Source of the DNA: Nematostella vectensis
Taxonomy: Eukaryota; Cnidaria; Anthozoa; Actiniaria; Edwardsiidae
Length of the DNA: 64,000 nt
Reading direction: 5' to 3'
Assembly: GCF_932526225.1 (NCBI RefSeq)
Contig: NC_064039.1
Span: 6,129,459-6,193,458 of the forward strand
Shown here: piece after piece, positions 9,992 to 21,400 of the stretch
How the letters are laid out: every line of letters begins with the position of its first letter
How positions within the stretch are numbered: position 1 is the stretch's first letter
Notes under the pieces: generated by a model
The model's database searches: none
The model's input: the letters and a program-made list of their open reading frames with translations, nothing else
What the model was told of the DNA's origin: nothing
Translations under genes and position numbers: made by a program

Positions 9992-12208
9992 GTACTTCAC
10001 ATATGATCGGTGAAGTGTGTTTAAGATCGGTAAAGTGTGTCCAGACCCGTCCTTAGGTGCACCTAGCCATCCTGCCCTGAAGAAGTCTTATTAAAGACGA
10101 AAATTTGGCAGAGTCGATTTCCAGTTTTTGGTGTATTGTAGCCATCCTAAGGTGTACCTAGCCGTCCTTAAGTGTCCTTGGCCGTCCTTAGGTGTCCTTG
10201 ACCGTCCTAAGGTGTCCTTGGCCGTCCTTAGGTGTACCTGGCCGTCCTTAGGTGTACCTTGCCGTCGTTAGGTGTACCTTGCCGTCGTTAGGTGTACCTT
10301 GTCGTCCTCAGGTGTCCTTGGCCGTCCTTAGGTGTACCTGGCCGTCCTTAGGTGTACCTTGCCGTCCTTAGGTGTACCTTGCCGTCGTTAGGTGTACCTT
10401 GCCGTCCTCAGGTGTCCTTGGCCGTCCTTTGGTGTACCTAGTCGTCCTTAGGTGTACTTGGCCGTCCTTAGGTGTCCTTGGCCGTCTTTAGGTGTCCTTG
10501 GCTGTCCTTAGGTGTCCTTGGCCGTCCTCAGGTGTCCTTGGCCGTCCTCAGGTGTCCTTGGCCGTCCTTGAGTGTCCTTAGCCGTCCTTAGGTGTACCTA
10601 GCCGTCCTTAGGTATACCTAGCCGTCCTTAGGTGTCCTTGGCCGTCCTTAGGTGTCCTTGGCCGTCCTTAGGTGTCCTTGGCCGTCCTTAGGTGTCCTTG
10701 GCCGTCCTTAGGTGTACCTGGGCATCATTGGGTGTCCTTTACCGTCCTTAGGTGTACTTGGCTATGTAAAATCAAGAGTCCAGTGGAAATGGGATTTGCC
10801 CGAACCTCTCGAATTACAGCTCACCGGCAAGGTACACCTAAGGACGGCCAAGTACACCTAACGACAGCGAAGGACACTCAAGGACAGCCTAGGACACAAT
10901 AGGACGGCAAGGTACGCCTAAGGCCTGGCCAAGTACACCTAAGGACGGCCAAGGACAGCTAAGGAAGGCTAGGTACACCTAAGGACGGCCAAGGACACCT
11001 AAGGACAGCTAGGTACACCTAAGGACAGCTAGGTACACCTAAGGGCGGCAAAGGACACCTAAGAACAGCAAGGTACACCTAAGGCCTGGCCAAGTACACC
11101 TAAGGACAGCAAGGTACACCTAAGGACGGCCAAGGACAGCTAAGGAAGGTTAGGTACACCTAAGGACGGCCAAGGACACCCAAGGACGGCTAGGTACACC
11201 TAAGGCGTGGCCAAGTACACCTAAGGACGGCAAGGTACACCTAAGGACGGCCAAGGACACCCAAGGATGGCCAAGGACGCCTAAGGACGGCCAAGGACAC
11301 CTAAGGACGGCCAAGGACACCTAAGGACGGCCAAGGACACCTAAGGACGGCCAAGGACACCTAAGGACAGCTAGGTACACATAAGGACGGCCAAGGACAC
11401 CTAAGGACGGCTAAGGACACTCAAGGACGGCCAAGAACGCCTAAGGACGGCTAAGGACACCTAAGGACGGCTAGGTACATCTAAGGACGGCCACGGGCAC
11501 CCAAGGATGGCCAAGGACGCCTAAGGACGGCCAAGGACACCTAAGGACGGCTAGGTACACCTAAGGCCTGGCCAAGTACACCTAAGGACGGCAAGGTACA
11601 CCTAAGGCGTGGCCAAGTACACCTAAGGACGGCAAGGTACACCTAAGGACTGCTAAGGACAGCCAAGGACGGCTAGGTACACCTAAGGACGGCAAGGTAC
11701 ACCTAAGGACGGCTATGTTTACCTAAGGACGGCTAAGGACACCTAAGGACAGCCAAGGACACCATAGGACGGTTAGGTACGCCTAAGGACGGCCAGGTAC
11801 ACCTAAGGACGGCTAGGTACATCTAAGGACTTCTAAGGATACCTTATGGACGGCCAAGGGCACCTAAGGACGGCAAAGGACAGCCAAAGAACACCAAATG
11901 ACGGTTAGGTACATCAAAGGACGGCCAAGGACACCTAAGGACGGCAATGTAAACCTAGGGACGGTCAGGTACACCTAAGGACAGCCAAGGACGGCAAAGG
12001 ACACCTAAGGACGGCAATGGACACCTAAGGACAGTCAGGCACACCTAAGGACAGCAAAGACACATTAGGACAATCAAGTACATCTAAGGACGGCCAGGGA
12101 CACTCGACACCATAGGACGGTACACTTAAGGACGCTCTCTAAGGTTGCCGGGGTGCAGTTCACATATATTGTATCTTGAACACACTTCACCGATCATATG
12201 TGAAGTAC
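9992..12208. mobile_element. 2.2 kb fold-back element made of inverted 20-bp satellite arrays
   Basis: Outer inverted repeats of about 36 bp (9992-10026 and 12173-12208, core ACTTCACATATGATCGG) enclose two opposed minisatellite arms. The left arm (about 10041-10765) repeats a 20-bp unit GGTGTCCTTGGCCGTCCTTA about 31-35 times. The right arm (about 10832-12135) carries the reverse complement, AAGGACGGCCAAGGACACCT, about 65 times with many variants. A 66-bp unique spacer separates them (10766-10831), and the left arm is interrupted at about 10075-10140. The structure could form a long hairpin. The right terminus lies 28 bp from the GATD3 start codon, so it must overlap that gene's 5' UTR or promoter. 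Confidence 0.85.
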
Positions 12209-12235
12209 TTACCCGAATCTTCGATGATCGCTGGG

Positions 12236-15095
12236 ATGATGCACTCAACTTTGATGTTGTCGGCAATTAGTAAAGCTCTGCTTAGAAGAGGGCCGCTGTT
12301 CAGTACTTCGGTGCAGCATCATAAATCTGTCGCAGTGGTGAGAACACATTTCATATTCTTAATTTGCTAGTAGACCTGTGCTTGGATTGTAATGCGTCGG
12401 GGTTGCATAGTACCCCCAATACCAAGCTTATCAGCTCTCTTCTCCTTGTTTGTTTGTTTATATTAGGTCTTATCGGGTTGCGGTGTTTTCGATGGATCAG
12501 AAGTACACGAGGCATCATCGTAAGGAATTATCTGCAGTATAACCTACTCTATCTTGCACACAAATGAAATCAAGCAATAAAATTTTACTGGATCACAATA
12601 AATTTTGACATATTTAATTACTTACTTATGTACATCACCTTGAATTGAGACATACTGTATTGACATACAGGAGGGAGTACAGGTTGTGCTCATACCCTGT
12701 TTGTCCGCCATGACGTCTTATGGAGGATCGTCAAAAACTATCCATATTACATTCGTAACCTCTGACCCCCCTCCCCCCAATGTGTACACACCTGTTCATC
12801 ACCTTGACATATTGTTCTGCTCTTTCAGTATTCTGGTTCACCTGAGCCGTGCCGGTGCAGACGTCAGCATTTACGCACCAGACATACCCCAGATGCATGT
12901 TATCAATCATGCGAAAGGGCAACCCTCTGAGGAAACAAGGCAAGTGAGGTCCAGGGCCGGGTCCCTAGAAAGCAGGTTAAAGTCTGTGAATCCGACTTGC
13001 GTGACACTGTTGTTTTGTTTTAAATGTTTAGAACTCCCATCATTTTGAAAAATATAACTTACCCAGCATTGTTTGATATCGTAGAAATAAAATCGATTCG
13101 ATTTTATTGTAGGATGGATTGAATTTCATCATGATTCAAGCGGATTTAATTCACATGCATGGGGTTTTCATAGCCTACAAAACCACGCGTCACACAAATC
13201 GGATTGACTGGCTTTAACGCTAACCAAAGGATAAATACCCTTTTAATCAATTCTAATGGCAAGATAGCCGTATTTATCCCTGGGCTAGCACTAACCTACT
13301 TTCGAGGAACTGGCCCAAGCCCTTTTGTTTGTCACTGACAGGCGGGTAGCTTGAGGTGCACCAGGTAAAAAGGGAGTTTATCCACCCCCCTTTATTTAAA
13401 TATATGGTAACTCCTGTTATAATTGAATTTCAGGAATGTACTTCATGAATCCGCCAGGATTGCAAGAGGAAAGATCACAGCTCTGTCAGAGTTGAATTCT
13501 GCGAATCATGATGCAGTTGTTTTTCCTGGAGGGTTTGGGGCTGCCAAGAACTTGTAAGTGACAGCTCAAGGGATGGTTCTTAATCAGCCAATGAATGAAG
13601 AAAAAAAATAATCACTTTTATTTTATTTTTTTACAGGTCAACTTTTGCTACTGAAGGAGCAGATCTTAAAGTTAATGATCAGGTTCAAAAGACCATCCAG
13701 GAATTCCATTCATCTAAAAAGCCTATTGGGTATGCATCATTATGTGCAGGAGTTATGCGACAGATTTGGGTCTAGGGTTGTGTGACTATATGAAAACTAT
13801 TAAGAAACACGTTCTGTGATTGGGGGTCAGACTATGATGTAGATGTCATTACATACTCAATTCTGCAATATTCAAGTTGGAAATGTGCACACGTTTTTTT
13901 GCTGCTGTGTAAAACAAGGGGTGGCAATAGGTCAATGAAGGATTTTTTCCAGACTGCCAGATTTGAACATTCGTCATTTCAAATAAAAAATAGTATCCAA
14001 GACCATATTTTTTTCTCTTTTGTTCCAGGTTATGCTGTATTGCCCCAGTGATTGCTGCAAAGGTGCGTGTATTGCATTGTCTCAGGGGGTACCTGTGACC
14101 CCCTCAAAAGATTGCAAAATATAGTGGAAATTAGCCTGGGAGAAAGGAATAAAACAGGTCAAGTAATAGTTATTTTGTTCCTTAGAGACTTCCTTTTTTT
14201 GCTAAATATTGATTTTCCATTTCAAGACTCTCTCCCTGTTTTTGATTTTTGCATACTTCAATAGAATACTAGTTATAAATTATTATAGTTTTAGAAAGTT
14301 TTCTTTCTCTTTTCGAACTTCAAACATCCTTGATCATTTCTGGAGTCAATCTCTATTTGCATTTAGCTGATTCCAGGGTGTGAGGTGACAGTTGGACAAG
14401 ACACCGACGATGGAACTGGAAAATGGCCATATGCAGGAACAGCTGAAGCCATCACTAAGATGAACTCAAAGCACATTAACAAGAATGTGGATATATCCTT
14501 TGGATTTACCCCCCAAAATAAATCCTACTTATATAAGGAAGGTATAGTATAGTAAGATACAACAGCCAATGGCTGATTATAGAGGTCAGGCCTGGTAGCC
14601 CATTTAATGCACCATTTTCTTCCAGTTATCCAGGAGTCCATTTTACACAAGCCCCACCCTCCCATACGCAGCGGGGGTTATTACTCCACAGGGTTATTTT
14701 CAAGAAGTTGTTCTGACGCTCGGCTAAGGAATTAGCGGGCTAAATATGGCTTGGAAGTGAAACCATTTATCCAGCAGGTTTTATTCACTGGAAACTGATA
14801 AGGCACAGTTTTCTAACCATCCTCTAGTTGTAGGTGGAACTGTCCTCTTGAAAACTCACTTTACAAGCCCTGGAAAAGTTACACTGTTGTCTAAAAGTTA
14901 GCTTTTCTGATTAGTTTAACCTCAACCCAACAAAAATATTTCTAATTAAGTTTCCTTAATTTTTTCTACGAAATCCATATTGATTCAGCAAACAAATTGG
15001 TTACAACTCCAGCATTCATGTGTGAAACAAGACTCCATGAGATACACGATGGCATAGGGAAAATGGTGGAAGCCATTATGGATTTAGCAAATTAA
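12236..15095 (+). CDS. GATD3: GATD3/ES1 mitochondrial DJ-1/PfpI-superfamily protein, eight exons
   Basis: Exons 12236-12337, 12467-12519, 12829-12939, 13434-13553, 13637-13729, 14029-14062, 14367-14492 and 14970-15095 join in phase to 254 residues (human about 268). The first about 30 residues are basic and hydroxylated ([11 protein letters not shown]), a plausible mitochondrial targeting peptide. Family landmarks follow in order: [56 protein letters not shown], the GLCCIAP elbow near residue 160, [11 protein letters not shown] and [21 protein letters not shown]. It belongs to the class I glutamine-amidotransferase-like fold; its biochemical role is only partly defined in vertebrates. Two introns are unusual: intron 3 has a GC donor and intron 7 is AT-AC. 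Two further in-frame ATGs (12239, 12254) could also start translation. Confidence 0.95.
12940..13433 (+). other. GC-AG intron 3 of GATD3
   Basis: Exon 3 must end with ACAAG for the frame to continue into [14 protein letters not shown]. The intron then starts GCAAGTGAGG, a textbook GC donor context, and ends TTTCAG. Using the GT that lies four bases further in would put exon 4 into a frame with an early TGA. Confidence 0.85.
14493..14969 (+). other. U12-type AT-AC intron 7 of GATD3
   Basis: The 5' site reads ATATCCTTT directly after GTG GAT, a perfect U12 donor. The 3' end holds the branch-site-like TTCCTTAAT (14952-14960) and ends in CTAC about ten bases later. Joining at these positions restores [18 protein letters not shown], matching the human protein in length and pattern. 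No AG acceptor preserves it. Confidence 0.9.
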
Positions 15096-15443
15096 GGAAA
15101 TCTGACGCTACAAAAGAATGGACAATATGGACAAAAGAAAGAATACATGCCAGGATTATGTTGTCATAGTTCACCTAATTGCTCTATAAAATAAGAAAAT
15201 GTTTGATGTCTGTCTTCCATTTTATTTAAAATATCAAGTAAACTCTTGTGCATTTTTGGTGATAAAGAGTTTCATCCTATCTGCCACTGCCTTTTTTGTT
15301 TTATTAATTCAAAATAGGCCAAGGAATACAGAGTTTCATTCTTAACTCCCACCCTTCCATCCTTTTTCTCATTTATTCTATTTCATCCTATTGTCATTCC
15401 AGTATTACGTAGCATTCCTGTTACTTGTTGTACTTGAATGTTT

Positions 15444-18400
15444 TCAATGGGTCTTTCTTCTTTTTCTGTTAAAGAGACAAAACCTCTGAGATATCTGAGA
15501 CCACTGCACTAATTCATAAAAAACAACCTTTACCTTGTTAGTCTTTTGTGGAAAAGGGATGTGCTTATTTTGACGTTTCCTTGAACTCTTGTTGTGCTTC
15601 AGAGCTGCAGGAACTGAAAGAACAAAGAAAAAATAATAGAGACAAAGCACATGTTTGTATTGACACATAGCATACACTGTATTTGTAGCACGTTTTTATT
15701 GCGCACATAGCAAACACTGTATTTGTAGCACATGTTTTTATTGCGCACATAGCATACTCTGTATTTGTAGCTCAATGTTTGTATTGCGCAAATAGCATAC
15801 ACTGTATTTGTAGCTCAAGTGCACAGATTGGCCTTATTAGCCATCTGCGCACCCACAAGCGTCCTTAGTCCCGCTCAGGATGACGGTGGAATGTAAAATT
15901 TGAACACGATGGTCCTCGTCGTAGCGACGGACAAACAACAACAACAAAGTGCCTGAAGATCAATTCTAGTATAGCTAAGGTTTGAATCATCAACACAATA
16001 GTACCTTTGGGAGAGCCAACTATGGTCAGTATTTGTAAGGACTAGAATACATCCAATGTGTTCATGCCTCAAAGAATTCATTTGAAACCCGAGCATTACT
16101 TTTTTAAATGGCAAGCATGTCCAAATCAGAGGTACCCCTTTCTGATTATAGGTTTGAGTGATTTTTAAGCCTTTCATTGGGGTCAGCTGAAAACAATTGC
16201 TTTATGGAAATTATAAAAAATAAACTTGAAAGAACACCTACTTGGTTTGCAGAATAAAAATTAATTTCAAAATTATTGCAGTCCCTCTCATTGCTTAGCC
16301 TGCAATGCATTGGGAAATAACCCTTACATTGTAACCAAGTTTTTGCAGTCCGCCTGAAGGCTATCATTGTTCCACAGCCCTGCCAAATATGTGTGCTAAT
16401 ATTAGGAATAATTTGGAATACCTAGGTAATCTGGAACATTTTTCATGTGAGCTTGGACTTTGGCAGGATGAAGCTCCTTATCATGCCGTAAGACTTGCAA
16501 GTCACGAGGGTTGTCTTCAAAATATGCCTTAAAGAGACAAGGATAAGTTAGCAAAAACAGAAGACCAGGTCACTGAACCCCTGTTTATGACCTGATTCAA
16601 CCCTTCTCAAATTAGCCTTCTGATGATGATTATAACATAAAAGACTCCATACTGTATATTTATTTGGGCCTGTGACAGCTCGGACAAAACAAAACAAGAT
16701 TACGACTGCAACTTATCACCTTTTTATACAAACACAGAGTCAACCCATGAGATTGTGCTATCCTCTAATAGTCAAATACTGAGGGCTAACATTTAAACTT
16801 ATAGTTTTATTCAAAACTTGTGTTTATTCTACTAATGACTATTATTTTGTACCTAGAGAGGTCACATTAAGAGAGTTATTATAAAATGACTTATGATTAA
16901 GAGTTTAAATGTTTAAAACATGTTTAGTTAAACGAACTTTAAACATGTTTACCTTTTTGGTGTGAATGGGGTAGATAAAGAGTTTGGGTGTTATGAATGA
17001 CTTACCTTCAATTTCTCAGAGTTAAGTATCTCCCTCTTGATCTCCTTTAGTCTGGCTTCTTTGACTGAATAGAAAAGACACTTTATAACATCCTATACAA
17101 CAAGAGGGACTATCTAAATAGCCAAGCAAGTTAGATGTGCACTTACATACAGAGACAGGAAGACAATCTAACCGATAGACACGGACGGACAGACAGACAG
17201 ATGGACAAACAGTAAAAGCAAGCAGACAGGTAGTAGAAGGAGTCAGACATATAGACAGCACCTACCAGCTGTTTTTGTGACTGCACGGATAGCATCCTTG
17301 AGGGGAACAAAACAAAATATTTACATTCAGAATCTTGGAGACACAGTAACAAAGTTGCAAGATGTTTTTTCGGGTTATCAATAGATTTACTCTTACCCTT
17401 GCTCTGTAACGAAAGCCCTCAATCTCTTCCATTCTGAACTGGAACGGCTTAAACACCTCTTTGTCACTCCCTTACAACCAAAAATCAGGTTGGTGAAAAT
17501 GTAGCAGTATAAGCAATACATAATTGAAAGGGTATTGAGCAGTAATATAGTGCAATGGCACCAATACAACAAAGGCTTGGGGGGGGGGGGGGGGTACTAG
17601 GCCATAATCATGACAGGAGTCACTAGGGAGGGTTTAAGTTTATTGTCTTTCATCAGCATACTCTGGTTTAATTTCCCATAGTTTTCTGTTGTATGTATTC
17701 TTATACACCACAATATATGCAACCGGTGTTTGCAATAAAAACTTCAGCTTAAAAAACCCTGCAGTTTTTTTTTGTTACTTTTAGTGTCCTTTTGTAAGGA
17801 TGGAAAAGACATTTACTAGAAAAGATTGAGAACCAAATTTCCCGAATTTGAATTAAGGTTTTTTCATTTCTTTCGCTTCAAGTGAACCTGCGAGGATTGT
17901 GTGAATGACAAATCCAGTGGTTATCTGATTTACCATACTAACAACATATCAGAAAGCAAGATTATGCGCAAGTGATGTAGAATTATCATTATTCCATCAG
18001 ACCGGACTTGTAGATTACTCATTTACCTAAGGGGGGGGGACGCATCTTCTCGTCATGCTATGCGTGACGCCAATGCTCGCCAATGCCGATCGGAGCGTTA
18101 TCATAGAATGACTTGACAAGCCCAGTGCTCCTCCGAGGGATCGTCCAATGGTAAACAAAGCTATCAGCAGTAATGTTGACCTTATGAACTGTCTGTGTAT
18201 TGATTTCTTTAGACAATTTCTACCTTTTGAAAGCTTTTGTTTTATGTTGGAAATTTGTATGCCTTGCATGACGTCTGTCATGTTTGTACGATTGCAGTGT
18301 TTAAAATTTTTATTTCTCAATAAAGCAATTGAGTACTAGGTAAGATTTGAGCTTAAATGAACCATTTAATAGTCAAGAAACATTGGGTATATAGATATTA

Positions 18401-21400
18401 CTCCCTATTACTCCACATTTTGATCACTTTTTTTGTCAGTCAAAATTAGCTAATTTTGGTGGGAATTTTGCCTTGGTTGAGCTTGACAGAACCATTGATA
18501 GTGAGCTGTACGCTTACTTATGGCTCGACAGTTTTTTCTTTTCTGTGTTAGGTTGGCAGTAATATACAAAAAATGATAATCGAATGTGTTATCATAAACA
18601 AACCAACTTATTTTTGTCTTTGTAAGAGCGAAGAACATTCCTTGAACTGCCTCAGCAACTAACGCAATTCGTAGCTGTTGTAGCTCATTTGGAAAGGTTA
18701 TGTGGCCAATTAGTTTTAAATCCAACAAGTGAAATATTTACAGCTGGAATGGGCAGTTTTACACCCAAATCAATGCAGTAGACATACAACACAGGTTGAC
18801 TTTTCTAACTCATCAGCTTGAAGAGATTGTATCGCTATGGTGTCCATGGCGAACTGGCACCAGTAATATACTTGGAAAGCGATGCAATGTGTGAAGATGC
18901 GTACTAGCTCCCCCCTTCATTTACCTGTTTCCTGAGCCAAGCGTTCCTCTGCCTTAGAAATCACAGTATTATCTGAATGTGTCACAAAGGATAGAGCTGT
19001 CCCTGAACTGTCCCCCCTTGCAGTCCTGTGGTGAAATAATCATATTATTTTTTAAATGCTAAGTTTGTATGGTAAAGAAAAAGAAAAACCCTTAAAACAC
19101 AGCCCTTTTTAATCCTAAAATAGATGGCTGATTTTCTTTTTTTGCTCTTTTCGTTTTAAGCTAAAGACAAAAGTGGAACCCACTAAAATCAATATGTTTG
19201 GGAAGTTTTAAAATTCCAGAGGAAAGAAAGCACCATACGTTATTTATAAATTTAAACCTGCATTGTAAGCTAATGTGGATAGTTTTGCAGGTCCCCAATA
19301 TGTAATAGTTTTTTCTAATAGTTTATTATATAATAGTACCTGCCAACTCTGTGTATGTATGCCTCAACTGTTGATGGAAAATCGAAGTTTATAACATTTT
19401 CAACCCCTGTTATGAGAATAAGAAAAAAGTTTCAGTTTTTGAGATTTGCAAATTAAAGCAGTAAGGCTGGGCCAAGCTATTCACCTTGAAAATCTATCCC
19501 TCTAGCAACTCCATATTCTTTGTCTTTCTTTCTCCTGAAAATAAAAGAGCTACCAGGTTGAAAACAATAACAATAGTTATAAAAACAATAATGACAACAG
19601 AGTTACAACAGCAACAATGACATTCAACTCAACTACATCTCATGAATAATTCTAATCACAGGGTCAAAAGAGCAGTGCTTTCAGTAGCAATGAGGTTAAA
19701 CTTATGGATACTCACTTTTTACTATTCTTCTTTTCTACATCTTTATCTTTTTTGTAGTCAAGAAAGAAACAGTATGAAAAGTAATGATACAGTGTCACCC
19801 CCTTGGATACAGCAAAAAGGAGCATTTTATGCAATTTTTTGTGCACACTTCACATTTTGTAAAAAAAAAGGCAAGGATACGAGATGAAGGAGCTAAATCC
19901 AGGGAAGCCTCATCAGAAGCGATAATATAATCATAAACATCACGGTTAAACTCCTCAACAATATGCAACCTGCAAATTAAAAAAAAAAGGTTAGTATGCC
20001 AGAGTTGTCCTAAGGAATCTGTCTGCTGGCTAGGGGATTGAGCAGGCATATTATGGCGCAAAGTGGAGCACTGGGTGTTTACCGGCCTTAATTCAGCTGG
20101 CTACCCCTTTTTAAGCCAGTGAAATTCACTGGTGATCGTCGCTTAGAGACTGCACTTGCCAGGTGCATCTGTACATCAAACATCAACAAGTGAGAGAAAT
20201 ACTGTACAAGGCCAAAGACCCTTGGATGCCAGCCCAGATGAGCAGGGCGAGTTCAACTTTTGAGGTCCTGGCTATTTGAATAAACATTTTTACTTGCAAT
20301 GCCGGAATATTGGAATCAGCCTAACCCTAAAAACTGGACTGGCTTGTCTTATGTAGGTAATACTAGCTCCCCCAAAACAGGTCAGCCTGTTTTATAGAAT
20401 CGAGGTCTAAATATGGGGAGACAAAGATTATGGGCAGACCCAAAGAAAGAGAAAGAGAGTAATTATTTTGTCACCTTGAATTATGAGGAAGTTCTGAGTT
20501 AAGCACACAGGCTTTAATGGAAAACTGCTCCAGAAATAACTTTAATCTGAAAATAAACAAATCATGTTACCAATAAGTACATTGGACCTCACATTTGTAC
20601 AAGACTTATGTATACCACAGACCTATACCTAGGATTTTTCTTGGGGGGGGGGGGGGGGAAATCTGAAAAAGCTTAATAGTTTTGTCTACAAATAATAGCA
20701 CATCTGTTGGGAACCGAAAGTGGACCTTTGGCCGTTGGGGGGGGGGGGGGGGTGTGTTTGCACCCCCTGCACCTGCGTTCCCATCCCCTGCACCCCCCTG
20801 GGTACGGGCCTGTACCATATGCCTTTGACATGGCTCTCAACCTGTGGGCAACCAACCTGTAACATCTGTCAATGCCATTCACAAAAAGCAGAGTCTTGCC
20901 TCTGACAAGCCTGCAAGTTAGGCGAAAAGAAAGTGAATAACCCAACAGCACACTAAGAAGCAAGAGTGTAAAGAAATCATAGTGAATTTGACAATAACAA
21001 TAGCAGTAATTGCAAGGTACAGTACCTAAGTTTTAGTAGTGTGTAAATTAGAAGGAATTTATCATCTGGCTCACACCTGAAAAAGTAAAGAAAAACATAT
21101 TGATACCAAAGCAAGAGCAAAAAATGTATAAAAAGATTGTAAAACAAACAAATGCAAATTTCACCATTCACTTCCCCTTTTTTTTCTTCAAGATCTTTAT
21201 CCTATTTTTCTATTGATACATTACTAAGTATTGGCATAACATACTTGATTAAGTATTGCACAAGCCTGTCATCTTCGGGAAGCTGAGACTCGTTCAACTT
21301 TAAGGTCACCTTGTGGTAAAAAAATTGGGTTAACATAGCTGAAACAAATTCCAAGTACAAGTGATCACTTGGAATAGCATTGACACTACTTATTTCTTTG

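Noticed and set aside
10041-12135. Possible CRISPR-like array
   Set aside because: The 20-bp units are directly adjacent with no unique spacers and occur in two opposed arms; this is a minisatellite in a eukaryotic context.
12176-12235. Longer GATD3 N-terminus from the upstream open frame
   Set aside because: The upstream part starts at a non-ATG codon, is derived from the fold-back element's terminus and does not resemble a targeting peptide.
20673-20963. Minus-strand 96-codon frame over DDX56 exon 13
   Set aside because: Only the part at 20857-20910 is exon; the rest runs into a family A MITE and its G runs.
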